From assembly GCA_051278165.1 (NCBI GenBank), contig JBNMNW010000001.1:53099-117098 (forward strand): 64,000 bases of DNA, in the 5' to 3' direction. The notes under the pieces are model-generated. The model ran no database searches and was not told the origin of the DNA. It saw only the letters and a program-made list of their open reading frames with translations. Each line of letters begins with the position of its first letter. The stretch's first letter is position 1. Source of the stretch: GCA-2684655 sp051278165 (lineage in GTDB: Bacteria; Planctomycetota; UBA1135; UBA2386). Both the position numbers and the translations under genes were made by a program. Shown here in pieces: positions 9,428 through 18,522 of this stretch.

Positions 9428-10639
9428 CTAGGGCGACGCAACCACGTGCCGTCTTGGTAACCAGACCACCATGACTGCGGACAGCAATGCGCAGACGATA
9501 CCGAACCACAAAGCAGGTGCAAATGAGCCGGTCTCGCGGAACACTTCGCCCATCTGCCCTTTGACCGGCAACACAAAGCCGCGCGCCAGCGCGTAGCACA
9601 AAGCGGCTGCCGTAGCGCGCAATGCGGCCGGATAGTACTGGCCGAACAAGGCGCCGAAACACGACCAGGTGCCTGCGCCGAGCCCCATTACGGCAATGGC
9701 GATCGTGAACGACGCGAAGTTATCCTGCAGTGAATCCAGTTGCCCAAGCACCAAGGTTTGCCCGACTGCGAACACCAGACAGAACGCGACGAAGACCTTG
9801 ATGCGCCCGAGTCGCGCCGCCAGGAATCCGAACAAGACGTCGGCGACCACGTGCACGGCGTTCACTTGAATTTGGAACCAACCAACGTCTGCCGTCGACA
9901 CTTGGTGCATCTGCATCAGGGCACTAGGCAATTCCGCATAGACACACCAAAAGCCAACCATGTGCAGCGACAAGATGGTCAACAGCACCAAGGTCGTGCG
10001 GCGATAGGCGGGTGCCAGCAGTGCGCGAACGGGCATGGCCGGTTCTCTTTGCACCGCGCGATCTGGTCCGGGCATCGCCCAACGGCCAGCAAGCGCCAAC
10101 ACACCCAAGGCACTCGAGCCATAAAACACGGCGCGCCAACCAACATCAGGGAGCGGCGCGAGGAAGCATGCAACTGCCGCAGCCAGCGCCATCGCCACCG
10201 GACTGCCGGCCTGCAAGATGCCGTGCACCTTGTCGCGCTGCTTGCCGGACCAGTAGTCGGCAACCACCGCATGTCCGATCCCCCATTCGCCACCAACCCC
10301 TAGGCCAGTGATGAATCGTGCGACGAACAACGACCAGTAGCTATCCGCCATGCCGGTCAACGCGGCACCGATCGAGAACACCACAATGCTCCAGATCATC
10401 GCCGAACGACGACCGATCAAATCGGCGACGCGACCAAACACGAAGCCACCGATGGCCGTCGCCAACAGGGACCAACCTTCGATCCACGACAGGTCTGGCC
10501 ACAGTTCGAGGCCGAGGTCGGCAGCAATACTGCGCTTCGTGAAGCTGAACAGAATCAGGTCATAAAAGTCGAAGACCCAACCGAGCCAACAGAACACCAG
10601 GACACGACCGCGGCCGTTGCTAAGCAAACCACCAGCCAT
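9428..10639 (-). CDS. MFS transporter, sugar/organic-acid:H+ symporter-like
   Basis: 403 residues. Typical features are FDFYDLILFSFTKRSI in TM1, GRVADLIGRRSAMIWSI between TM2 and TM3, and RFITGLGVGGEWGIGHAVVADYW in TM4-5, the pattern of the sialate/aromatic-acid/metabolite:H+ symporter group. The ATG at 10639 shares one base with the TGA of the upstream small secreted protein gene, so the two are probably translated together. The substrate is not determinable. Confidence 0.75.
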   Translation of the reverse strand: MAGGLLSNGRGRVLVFCWLGWVFDFYDLILFSFTKRSIAADLGLELWPDLSWIEGWSLLATAIGGFVFGRVADLIGRRSAMIWSIVVFSIGAALTGMADSYWSLFVARFITGLGVGGEWGIGHAVVADYWSGKQRDKVHGILQAGSPVAMALAAAVACFLAPLPDVGWRAVFYGSSALGVLALAGRWAMPGPDRAVQREPAMPVRALLAPAYRRTTLVLLTILSLHMVGFWCVYAELPSALMQMHQVSTADVGWFQIQVNAVHVVADVLFGFLAARLGRIKVFVAFCLVFAVGQTLVLGQLDSLQDNFASFTIAIAVMGLGAGTWSCFGALFGQYYPAALRATAAALCYALARGFVLPVKGQMGEVFRETGSFAPALWFGIVCALLSAVMVVWLPRRHVVASP

Positions 10640-11037
10640 CAGGTAACCAGGGCCCGATCGCGCCAGCTAGAGACATTGCCGCGACCGCGAGAGATATCGT
10701 CGCGCCAGCGAGAGATATCGTCGCGCCAGCTAGAGACATCGTCGCGCATCTTCATCGCTGCCTTCACAAAGCCACGCTTCGTTTCATGCCGGTCGGCACC
10801 AACGTCGACGGTTAGCGCCGATTTGGGCAAGCAGCCAAACTTCGCAATCTGCGCCGCCGCCAGCGTCAGTTTCTCTGGCTGAACCGTCGCTGGGTGAAAT
10901 CTCAGCGCGACGTGCTTGTCTTGGCGCACAATCGGCTTAACCACCGGCTGTCGAGGTGCCGGTTTCTGGGCCACCGCACCTGCCGTGAGGGCAAGCGACG
11001 AGGCAAATGCCAGTCGAAATGAGCCATGGCTTGCCAT
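10639..11037 (-). CDS. Small exported protein with 7-residue tandem repeats
   Basis: The ATG at 11037 begins a signal-like sequence (MASHGSFRLAFASSLALTAGAVAQ). The mature region is basic and Pro-rich (KPAPRQPVVKPIVR), then has an amphipathic stretch, and ends with four heptapeptide repeats of the form RDD(V/I)S(S/R)W, encoded by a 21-bp tandem repeat at 10659-10742. About 132 residues. Its stop overlaps the start of the MFS gene. The family was not recognised. The repeats could be an expandable surface or binding element, or simply a minisatellite within a tolerant C-terminus. Confidence 0.55.
   Translation of the reverse strand: MASHGSFRLAFASSLALTAGAVAQKPAPRQPVVKPIVRQDKHVALRFHPATVQPEKLTLAAAQIAKFGCLPKSALTVDVGADRHETKRGFVKAAMKMRDDVSSWRDDISRWRDDISRGRGNVSSWRDRALVT
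10659..10742. repeat. Four 21-bp tandem repeats
   Basis: Four imperfect copies (10659-10679, 10680-10700, 10701-10721, 10722-10742) sharing the pattern CGCG(C/A)C..CGAGAGATATCGT. 21 bp is a whole number of codons, so copy-number change would keep the reading frame of the small exported protein. Confidence 0.85.
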
Positions 11038-11115
11038 TGCCTGGCAGCATAGGCCCGAACCTTCCCATCGCCTACAGCGACGATTGCGGCCCAGTCTGCT
11101 ATCGTCTTCGCCCCC

Positions 11116-12327
11116 ATGTTCGTGCCCCAGCGCCACAAAACGATCTCAGTCCCGGTCGGTCCCGTCCAGGTTGGCAGTTGCCACCAGGTCGTCGTGCAAT
11201 CGATGACCAACACCGACACCGCCAATGCCGAGAGCACCGCGACGCAAGTCGCCGAGCTCTACAATGCCGGCAGCGAATTGGTGCGCATCACCGTCAACAC
11301 GCAGGAGGCGGCGGCGGCCGTCCCCGAGATCCAACGTCGCCTGCACGACCTCGGCCTCGACGTGCCGATGATCGGGGACTTCCACTACAACGGGCACGTC
11401 CTGCTGAAGAAGTATCCGGAGTGCGCCCAGATCCTCGCCAAGTACCGGATCAACCCGGGCAACGTCGGCAAGGGCGCCAACCACGACAAGAACTTCGCGA
11501 CGATGGTGCAGTGCGCCGTCGATCACAACAAGCCAGTGCGCATCGGCGTCAACGCTGGCTCGCTCGATCAGGATTTGCTCAATGACCTGATGGAGACCAA
11601 CGCGAAGTCTTCGATCCCGCAAGATGCGCAGACGGTCTTCCTCGAGGCAATGGTGCAGAGCGCAGTTCGTTCCGCGCATGCCGCCGAAGAACTGGGACTG
11701 AAGCGCGAGCAGATCATCCTCAGCTGCAAGATCAGCAAGGTGCAAGAACTGGTGCGCGTCTACCGGGCGCTCGCCGATCGCACCGACCACGCGCTGCACC
11801 TCGGCCTGACCGAAGCGGGCATGGGCAGCAAGGGCATTGTCAGCTCGACAGCCGGACTTGCGATCCTGCTGCAAGAAGGCATCGGCGACACCATCCGCGT
11901 GTCGTTGACCCCCGAGCCGGGCGGCGCGCGCACGCAAGAGGTGCGCATCGCGCAGCAGATCCTACAGTCGATGGACATCCGTCCGTTCTTACCGCAGGTC
12001 ACCGCATGTCCTGGCTGTGGCCGCACGACCTCGAGTTACTTCCAAGTGCTCAGCCAAGAAGTCGAGCAGTTCTTGGTCGCGCGCATGCCGGTGTGGAAGA
12101 AGGAAAAGCCGCAAGCGGCCAACCTGCAAGTTGCGGTGATGGGCTGTGTCGTCAATGGCCCCGGTGAGAGCAAGGCCGCCAACATTGGCATCTCGCTACC
12201 CGGCACCGGCGAAGCCCCGCGGGCGCCGCTCTACGTCGACGGCGAGCAAGTAGGCACACTCGAAGGGCCGACGCTGACGCAGGACTTCCTCGATCGCATC
12301 GAAGAATACGTCGCGCACATGGAGTAG
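11116..12327 (+). CDS. ispG: 4-hydroxy-3-methylbut-2-enyl diphosphate synthase (flavodoxin/ferredoxin)
   Basis: Penultimate enzyme of the MEP (non-mevalonate) isoprenoid pathway: it converts ME-cPP to HMBPP with a [4Fe-4S] cluster. Seen: N-terminal QSMTNTDT, VRITVNT, IGDFHYNGH and RINPGNVGKG (TIM-barrel signatures), RIGVNAGSL, then the cluster ligands in ACPGCGRTTSSYFQ and VMGCVVNGPGES near residues 297-343. At 403 residues it is the short, two-domain bacterial form. HMBPP/IPP made here would feed quinones, lipid carriers and the carotenoid/retinal operon at 34-41 kb. A downstream GTG-start gene follows by 8 bp. Confidence 0.95.
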   Translation: MFVPQRHKTISVPVGPVQVGSCHQVVVQSMTNTDTANAESTATQVAELYNAGSELVRITVNTQEAAAAVPEIQRRLHDLGLDVPMIGDFHYNGHVLLKKYPECAQILAKYRINPGNVGKGANHDKNFATMVQCAVDHNKPVRIGVNAGSLDQDLLNDLMETNAKSSIPQDAQTVFLEAMVQSAVRSAHAAEELGLKREQIILSCKISKVQELVRVYRALADRTDHALHLGLTEAGMGSKGIVSSTAGLAILLQEGIGDTIRVSLTPEPGGARTQEVRIAQQILQSMDIRPFLPQVTACPGCGRTTSSYFQVLSQEVEQFLVARMPVWKKEKPQAANLQVAVMGCVVNGPGESKAANIGISLPGTGEAPRAPLYVDGEQVGTLEGPTLTQDFLDRIEEYVAHME

Positions 12328-12335
12328 TTCGCGTT

Positions 12336-12695
12336 GTGCCGTACGATCCTCTGAAGCACGGGCCGAAACGCATCGTTGGGCCAGGCTTCCATGAGCAAGT
12401 GCACGAACTCGTGCGCACCGTGCCGGAAGGATCGGTCACGACCTATGGCGACATTGGCGCCGCGCTCGGCAGCAAGAACGTTGCGCGCCACGTCGGCTAT
12501 GCGATGGCCGCGCTGCCCGAAGGTCATGAAGTGCCGTGGTGGCGGGTTGTGGCTGCTGGCGGCCGGCTATCGCAGTTGCCAGGCGCAGCCGAACGACAGG
12601 CAGCACACCTGATGGACGAAGGCATCGAAGTGCGCAATTTGCGCGTGCGCCACTTTACCGAGCGGCGCCATGTGCTTGCAGCCCGTGCTGATTAG
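12336..12695 (+). CDS. Alkyltransferase-like (MGMT-family) DNA-binding protein
   Basis: 119 residues, GTG start at 12336, 8 bp after ispG. It has the C-terminal domain fold of O6-alkylguanine-DNA alkyltransferases: VPEGSVTTYGDIGAALG, NVARHVGYAMAALP (recognition helix with Arg finger), and the active-site loop VPWWRVV at residues 66-72. In true alkyltransferases the loop is PCHRV; here Trp replaces the acceptor Cys, as in ATL proteins, and the following His is also Trp. It should therefore bind alkylated guanine and flag it for nucleotide excision repair rather than remove the alkyl group. Confidence 0.85.
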   Translation: MPYDPLKHGPKRIVGPGFHEQVHELVRTVPEGSVTTYGDIGAALGSKNVARHVGYAMAALPEGHEVPWWRVVAAGGRLSQLPGAAERQAAHLMDEGIEVRNLRVRHFTERRHVLAARAD

Positions 12696-12713
12696 CACGG
12701 TAAACGGCGGAAC

Positions 12714-13202
12714 CTAACCGTCGGCCTTGTCAGTGATGTAGGCGTCGCTCGGCCACCGCAACAAGCCGAACAGAAGACTGGTCTCTTCGCTGTAGCGCCA
12801 GCCGGATGGCACGCGCACGTCATCCCGCTCGTAGCGGTAGAGCCCCCAAAGGTAGGACTGCTGGACATTGCGCTCGTAGAGCTCTTGCTGCTCGTCGTAG
12901 TGGAACGAGTCCGCGTCGACAAACATGAACAGCGGGCCGTAGGCGTCATACTCGGCATAGCCAGTGCCCTTGGGCCACGGTGGATTGCTGACATTGTACA
13001 GCTCCATGTTCATCGCCAGCAGCGGCAGCCAAGAGACGTCGCCGAGGCCACCGTTGTTGTTCTTCGCCAACTGCCCCAGACGCGCCTCCTCAAGCATTTT
13101 CACGTCGGGCGTTCCATCGCGATCAGCAAACCTGTGACTGCGCACGACGCAAGAGGTCAACGGGAGCAGGAGAACGGCGACGGCGAGTGATGCGTGCTTC
13201 AT
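12714..13202 (-). CDS. Putative lipoprotein
   Basis: The ATG at 13202 opens a lipoprotein signal (MKHASLAVAVLLLPLTSC, lipobox LTSC with Cys18). The mature part of about 145 residues contains many aromatic residues (SWLPLLAMNMELYNVSNPPW, YLWGLYRYERDD) and no motif I recognise. It is probably anchored in a periplasmic membrane face. It converges with the ATL gene, leaving only 18 bp between them. Confidence 0.65.
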   Translation of the reverse strand: MKHASLAVAVLLLPLTSCVVRSHRFADRDGTPDVKMLEEARLGQLAKNNNGGLGDVSWLPLLAMNMELYNVSNPPWPKGTGYAEYDAYGPLFMFVDADSFHYDEQQELYERNVQQSYLWGLYRYERDDVRVPSGWRYSEETSLLFGLLRWPSDAYITDKADG

Positions 13203-13517
13203 GGATCTGTGGAATCCGAGTGACAGGAATCTCGACAACCGAGAGCAGGGTCCCCAACGCACCATTGCGAAGCGTTCCTCGGCACAAAATCTACCCGACA
13301 CCCCGAATTCTCAGCCCGCACGAAATTGCGACGAATGCGATTCCTTGTTGCTAGGGACGCGGCTTAACGGGCGATGCGATCGCAGCGACGTCACCGCACC
13401 CGCTGGCACTGCCGATAGTGGCGCTGGTAGCTCCAGTGCACGGACCAACACGCACTGGCGTGATGCACCGCTAGCCGCGCATTCGCCAGCACGGCCGCAC
13501 CTCGCCCACCCATCCGC
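13203..13517. other. Intergenic region between divergent genes
   Basis: 315 bases between the start of the lipoprotein gene (minus strand) and the GTG start of the membrane protein gene (plus strand). It should hold both promoters, but I see no convincing -35/-10 pair, repeat or hairpin. The short open frames here show no recognisable protein. Confidence 0.5.
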
Positions 13518-15167
13518 GTGCCCGACAGCCAACAACCCGAGGCAGCAACCCGCGTGCGGCACGCGCTGTGGATAGTCGCGGCAGTGTATGCCGGCATCGG
13601 CCTCGTGATGATGCTAGTCGCCTCGCCGAAGGTGCCCTACGCCGATCCGTGGCGGTTCCTGGCGACCTTCCTGGAGCAACCGTTCCCGGACAACATCCTC
13701 ATCGCCGACAACGGTCACCGCGAGATTCTGCCGAGCTTGGTTCGCCTCGCGGAGCTGCACTGGTTCGGGGCCAATCAGTGGCTGCAGATCCTGGTTGGTA
13801 TGGCGCTCGCGGTGGTCACGGTGCGAATGCTTTGGCGAGCGCTGTATTGCGATAGCCCTACCGTCCGCGCGAGCTCTGCATGCATCCTTGCGGTCGGCTT
13901 GTTTTGGCTGGGCAACGCCCGCAAGTTGTCACACGGCAACGAGTCGGTGCACTTATTCATAGTCCTGTTGTGCCTGGTCCAAGGCCTGCGCTGCCTGATC
14001 GGGGAGCATCCGCGTCGCGGCTTCCACGCGGGCTTTGCGGCGCTACTCGCCAGCGTCACGTTCGGCAGCGGAGCTGCGTGCTTTGGCGCATTCCTAGTGA
14101 TCATGTGGCTGCGACGTGAACCACTGCGCCACTACGTGCCGATGCTGCTGCTCGCCATGGTCGGAGCTGCCGCGCTGATGACCGACAACGACGGCGCACT
14201 ACTCAGCCAAGACCTCAAACTGTGGGCCCACGTCGACCAGTTGCTGCGATTTCTCGGCGCACCGTTCGTCTGGGCCTGGTCGCCGCTGCTCGATGTGGCA
14301 CACGCGGATCGACTACCGTTCGCGCCGCTGCGCGCCGTGCTTCACCCAATCGCGGCGACAGCCCAAGGATCGTTTGGACCGGCGATGACGGCGCGCTGGC
14401 CGGCGACCTTGTTTGGCGCCATTGCCGTGCTCTGGCTTACTGCTCAGAGTCTCGCCGCGCGGCGTTACCAAGAGCCACAGCCAAGACGCCTGTTCGCGCT
14501 CGGCATCGCGTGGTTCGGTTTCGGCGTTGGCTTGCTGGTCGTGATTGCGCGATGCCGGTTCTTCTTGGCCAACGAAGACCAGATCGTCGCGCAACGCTAC
14601 TTGCCATGGTCGATGCTGCTGTGGATGGGCCTCTTGTTGACGTTTGTGCAGCGCTCCGTTCGCAGTGCTCGCTGCAAGGTGCTGGCCGTGCTATTTGCCG
14701 CCGCCGCCTTCGCTCCCAGCCAGGTTTGGACTGGCCGCTACGCGTTCCGCCGCCAGATGACCGCCAACCAAACGGCGATTGCTGCCGCCGTCGAAGTCGT
14801 CGACCGAGACTTTGATCTCGTCGAAACGAGCAAACCGGACCTGCTGCGAGCGCAACCGCTGCTGCGCGACGCCGGCAAGACCGTCTGGAGTTGGCCAACG
14901 GTGCAGCTGCTCGGCATGCCAATACCCGCCGGCGCGCGGATGCTCACGGCCGACCACATCGAGGTGCTACCGGTAGACAACTTATTCGCGCGTAGCGGTT
15001 GCTCGGCACAATTCGTCGCCGACTCGGACCAAGACCTGCTGCTGCTAGTCGATCCGGCGGGCGTCGTGCAGGGGCTCGCCATGCCAGCGTCGCAGGCAAG
15101 GCAATGGATCGGGTGGTTTAGGGGCACGCAAACCGCGAGTGAACTGAGGATCTTCGCACTGAACTAG
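13518..15167 (+). CDS. Polytopic membrane protein, about ten TM segments
   Basis: 549 residues beginning at GTG 13518. Hydrophobic helices alternate with short loops (ALWIVAAVYAGIGLVMMLVA, LQILVGMALAVVTVRMLW, HYVPMLLLAMVGAAALM, LLWMGLLLTFV), with a soluble C-terminal region of about 150 residues. After TM1 an extracytoplasmic loop has the pattern YADPWRFL...ADNGHREILPSLVRL, resembling a widespread family of uncharacterised membrane proteins with a NEHR-like loop, possibly relatives of lipid-linked-sugar glycosyltransferases. That relation is only a weak inference. No operon partner. Confidence 0.65.
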   Translation: MPDSQQPEAATRVRHALWIVAAVYAGIGLVMMLVASPKVPYADPWRFLATFLEQPFPDNILIADNGHREILPSLVRLAELHWFGANQWLQILVGMALAVVTVRMLWRALYCDSPTVRASSACILAVGLFWLGNARKLSHGNESVHLFIVLLCLVQGLRCLIGEHPRRGFHAGFAALLASVTFGSGAACFGAFLVIMWLRREPLRHYVPMLLLAMVGAAALMTDNDGALLSQDLKLWAHVDQLLRFLGAPFVWAWSPLLDVAHADRLPFAPLRAVLHPIAATAQGSFGPAMTARWPATLFGAIAVLWLTAQSLAARRYQEPQPRRLFALGIAWFGFGVGLLVVIARCRFFLANEDQIVAQRYLPWSMLLWMGLLLTFVQRSVRSARCKVLAVLFAAAAFAPSQVWTGRYAFRRQMTANQTAIAAAVEVVDRDFDLVETSKPDLLRAQPLLRDAGKTVWSWPTVQLLGMPIPAGARMLTADHIEVLPVDNLFARSGCSAQFVADSDQDLLLLVDPAGVVQGLAMPASQARQWIGWFRGTQTASELRIFALN

Positions 15168-15527
15168 CGGTGTAAAGCAGGTAGATCGGGCCGATTCAGG
15201 CGGCCCGAAAGAACCAGCTGCGCCTGGAGCTGAGCCTTGCAGGTCTCGCCCAAGCCCGATTTCTCGGCCTCAAGGCTTCGCTCAACAGTGCTCGGCGCGA
15301 CCTGGACTACGCCCTGACCGTTGCCCAGCGCCACGTAGGTACCGCCACTTGGTTGCGCCACGGGTTGCCGCCACGGGGTAGCAGGCTCAGCTCGAACGTC
15401 CCAAAGGAATGATTTCCACCCCGGAACCCACGCGGACCTGGGCCCCGCCTGTGGCATCGCCGCCCGCGGTGTTCTAACTTGACCGCCCGGCGGAGCTCTC
15501 CCAGCGTCCCCCGAACGAAGCACAGCT
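15168..15527. other. Intergenic region upstream of aceE-like gene
   Basis: 360 bases. A minus-strand frame covers it (15164-15595) but runs into the 5' end of the aceE-like gene and has no recognisable domain or good start. A shorter version starting inside (MPQAGPRSAWV...) cannot be excluded as a small hypothetical protein. No clear promoter was identified. Confidence 0.4.
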
Positions 15528-18344
15528 ATGACGTCCGCTACCAAGCCCGATTTCGCCCTGATCCAAAAGGTCGCGCGCCGCGCATTCGTCCACATGGTGG
15601 CGATGATCCACGTTGCGAATCATCGCGACGACGCGGACAAGACCGACCCCAAGGTCGGCGGCCACCCCGCCGCCTGCGCTTCAAGCCTCGACTTCATGTC
15701 GGCGCTGCACCTCGCGGTGCGCCAGCCGGGTGACTTCATCTGTTGCAAGCCGCACGCGTCGCCGATCGATCACTCGCTACACCACGCGATGGGATTGTTC
15801 CGCCACCCCGACGGCAAGTGGTTCGAGGAAGAGGAAGCCGAAGCGGTCATGCATCGACTGCGCAGCTTCTCGCACGATGGCAAGCCGGTCTTCCAGAGCT
15901 ACCACGCCGAAGCCGATCCAGACAGCTGGCACTTTCTGCCGTCTGGCTCAGTTGGCATTCCGCCGGTCGTCGCGGTCTACCAGGCACTCGCCTACCGCTA
16001 CGCAAAACAGCACGGCTGGGACATCGACGAGCCGCACTTCTGGTGCATGATGGGCGACAGTGAGTTCCGCGAAGGCTCGCTGCTCGAAGTGCTTCCCGAG
16101 GTCGCCGAACGCGAACTAGGCAACGTCACGTGGATCGTTGACTACAACCGCCAGAACCTCGACGGCACGCGCATCCCGAACAACCGCGGCTTGCAGGGCA
16201 CGGATGCGGACCGCATCGAAGGCACCGCGATCGCCAACGGCTGGGACGTCATCCAACTGCGTCACGGCAAGTTCCGCGAGTCGATCTTCGCCAAGCAGGG
16301 CGGCGACGCGCTGCGCAAGGTGATCGAAGATGGCATGACGGATTACCACTACCAGGCCCTGCTCTGGAAGCGCGATCCGAGCCTGATGCGCGAAGCGATT
16401 GTCGCCAAGGACAAGTCGACCAAGAAGCTGCTCGAGTCGCTGAGCGATGACGATGTCATCAAGCTCTACTTCGACACCGGTGGTCATGACTACGAAGCGA
16501 TCGTCGAAGCCTTCGAAGCGTCGAAGGTCGACAAGCTGCGCCCGACGCTGATCGTCGCCCACACCATCAAGGGCCGCGGCCTCGAGTGCGTCGCCGCCAA
16601 CGGCAATCACTCCGCGATGCCGACCGAGAAGGAAGTCGTCGCCATCCTCGAAGAGCACGGCATGTCGCTGGAGCGCCCGTTCCAACGCCTCGACGCTGAC
16701 AGTGAGGAAGCCAAGTTTGTGACCCAACGTGGTGCAGAGATGCGCCTCGGCATCGAATCGCTCGAGGCACAAGCCGAAGCCAACCGCCAGCGCGTCGTAG
16801 CCCAGATTGAAGAGCACGGCGGCCTACCGGACGCCCTCAACATCAACCTGAAGCTCTCCCCAATCACCCACACGCAATGGATGTGGGGCCAGCTTGCCAG
16901 CAAGTTGGTGCGCATCGGCGTCTATGACGAACTGCGCAAGGGCGGCCACGAGAAGAAGGCCGGCAAGGAACTGACCGCCGACGAGACCAAGTGGAATCCG
17001 CTCGCCGACCTGATGATGACGATGGCGCCCGACGTTGGCACCTCGACCAACATCAACCCGGCGATGGACGAGAAGATCTTCGGTCCGAAGCACGATGAAA
17101 ACTGGGAGTCGAAGCTCGACCTGCACGAGCGCCTGCGCCCACAACTCGCGCCGACCGACGAAGCCTGGACGCGCCACATTCGCTTCGAGATCGCCGAGGC
17201 CAACTGCATGACCGCGGTCGGCAGCTTCGGCAAGATGGGCGACTGCGCCGGCATCCCGTTCTTGCCGATGATGACGGTCTACGACTTCTTCATCAAACGC
17301 GCGCTCGACCAGCTCTACTACAACCTCTACTGGGGCAGTTCGTTCGTGCTCGTCGGCACGCCGTCGGGCATCACGCTCGCACCGGAAGGCGCGCAGCACA
17401 GCTGGAAGAGCGACATCCAGATTCCCAACCTGATCACGTGGGAACCCGCCTACGCGATCGAAATGGAATGGATCCTGTGTGACGCGATCAAGCGCCACTT
17501 CACGAAGGACAACAAGGGCCGCACCGGTGTCTTGGTGCGCGCCGTGACGCGGGGCTTGGTCCAGAAGGATTTGATGATCTGGCTGAAGAAGCAGCTGCAG
17601 TTCAAGACCAACATGCCGGCGAACGCACAGCTCGGCATGACCGCGCAAGACGGCGGCCTGCATGAAGCCGAGGTCACGACCAAGACTGAGGAGGAGATCC
17701 TCACGACCATCAAGCAGCACTCACTGTCTGGCGGTTACCGCCTGATCGATTGGCGCGGCTACCGCGGCTACCAGCCGGGCGAGAACGTCGTCGAGCTATT
17801 CGTCATGGGCGCCCTGGTACCCGAGGCGATTGGCGCGGCACAACTCCTGCTCGATCGCGGCATCTACGCCAACGTCACGGTCGTCTCGTCGCCGGATCTG
17901 TTGATCGGTGAAATGGCGCGCAAGAACGGCTTCGCCCACTTGAAGCAAACGCTGCAAGTTGACGGCCGCCTGCACCTTCGCCCCGCTGGCGGCAAGAGCG
18001 GCCAAGCCCTCGGCAAAACCGACGTCGTCAACTTGGCTGGCAGCCGCGTGCCAGTCGTATCGGTGCACGACGGCGAGATCGGCCTGCTCGACAACATCGG
18101 TTCGCTGATCGGCGTGCCGCAGTATGCCAAGGCCGTCACCAAGTTCAGCAAGTCCGGCACCATCAAGCACATCTTCGAATACCACGGCATGCACGCCGAG
18201 GGCATCGTCGAGGCGTGCGGCCAGATCCTGAGCGAGACGGCCATGGAGCAGGTCGAACTGCATCCTGAAGCCATGTCGATGCTGCGTCAGCAGGGCGGCA
18301 CGGCGGACGGCGATTGGCGCGACCTGTGGCCAAAGACCCAGTAA
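15528..18344 (+). CDS. aceE: Pyruvate dehydrogenase E1 component (AceE-like), thiamine-diphosphate dependent
   Basis: 938 residues, in the size class of homodimeric 2-oxoacid dehydrogenase E1 / AceE (about 890). The thiamine diphosphate site is visible around residues 178-210: MMGDSEFREGS ... WIVDYNRQNLDGTR, where the usual GDG is GDS. Further E1 features are LIVAHTIKGRG (residue 343 on) and HNxSAMPTEKEV-like HSAMPTEKEV, plus a transketolase-type middle domain (GSFGKMGDCAGIPFLPMMTVYDFF, GTPSGITLAPEGAQHSW). It decarboxylates pyruvate and passes the acetyl group to lipoyl-E2. No aceF or lpd gene is in the window. A related transketolase-like 2-oxoacid enzyme is the alternative. Confidence 0.75.
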   Translation: MTSATKPDFALIQKVARRAFVHMVAMIHVANHRDDADKTDPKVGGHPAACASSLDFMSALHLAVRQPGDFICCKPHASPIDHSLHHAMGLFRHPDGKWFEEEEAEAVMHRLRSFSHDGKPVFQSYHAEADPDSWHFLPSGSVGIPPVVAVYQALAYRYAKQHGWDIDEPHFWCMMGDSEFREGSLLEVLPEVAERELGNVTWIVDYNRQNLDGTRIPNNRGLQGTDADRIEGTAIANGWDVIQLRHGKFRESIFAKQGGDALRKVIEDGMTDYHYQALLWKRDPSLMREAIVAKDKSTKKLLESLSDDDVIKLYFDTGGHDYEAIVEAFEASKVDKLRPTLIVAHTIKGRGLECVAANGNHSAMPTEKEVVAILEEHGMSLERPFQRLDADSEEAKFVTQRGAEMRLGIESLEAQAEANRQRVVAQIEEHGGLPDALNINLKLSPITHTQWMWGQLASKLVRIGVYDELRKGGHEKKAGKELTADETKWNPLADLMMTMAPDVGTSTNINPAMDEKIFGPKHDENWESKLDLHERLRPQLAPTDEAWTRHIRFEIAEANCMTAVGSFGKMGDCAGIPFLPMMTVYDFFIKRALDQLYYNLYWGSSFVLVGTPSGITLAPEGAQHSWKSDIQIPNLITWEPAYAIEMEWILCDAIKRHFTKDNKGRTGVLVRAVTRGLVQKDLMIWLKKQLQFKTNMPANAQLGMTAQDGGLHEAEVTTKTEEEILTTIKQHSLSGGYRLIDWRGYRGYQPGENVVELFVMGALVPEAIGAAQLLLDRGIYANVTVVSSPDLLIGEMARKNGFAHLKQTLQVDGRLHLRPAGGKSGQALGKTDVVNLAGSRVPVVSVHDGEIGLLDNIGSLIGVPQYAKAVTKFSKSGTIKHIFEYHGMHAEGIVEACGQILSETAMEQVELHPEAMSMLRQQGGTADGDWRDLWPKTQ

Positions 18345-18522
18345 GCCGCTGCCGCCGCGCGCTTTCGTAAGGGGCGGATCCACGAGGCGCACCCGTGGGC
18401 GAAATCCCACGATTGAGCCGCTGCAGGCGGCAACTCGTGACCAGGGCGCACCAAGCCGGCTTTTGAGTGAACCGGCAGCCGACGACGGTCGTTGCGGCGG
18501 GCTTCCCATTAGGAGCCTACCC
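18345..18522 (+). promoter_or_regulatory. Leader with three consecutive hairpins
   Basis: Between the aceE-like stop and the next ATG lie CGTGGG-cgaaat-CCCACG (18394-18411), GCCGC-tgcag-GCGGC with an outer GAG/CTC pair (around 18415-18436), and GCCGG/CCGGC around a 12-base loop (around 18455-18477). The first could be the aceE terminator, but no U-run follows. AGGAG at 18511-18515 is a good ribosome binding site for the ATG at 18523. No known riboswitch consensus was recognised. Confidence 0.3.

Noticed and set aside
15164..15595. 143-residue minus-strand open frame
   Set aside because: Overlaps the start of the aceE-like gene, no domain, no good start. A shorter internal version is possible but not supported enough to list as a gene.
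16824..17720. 298-residue minus-strand open frame
   Set aside because: Antisense to the aceE-like gene, whose motifs are clear. The mirror frame is rich in Arg/Val/Glu/Asp with no recognisable fold.
18345..18522. Hairpin series as a known riboswitch
   Set aside because: The stems do not contain the conserved cores of TPP, cobalamin, SAM, glycine or cyclic di-GMP riboswitches, so it is only listed as a structured leader.
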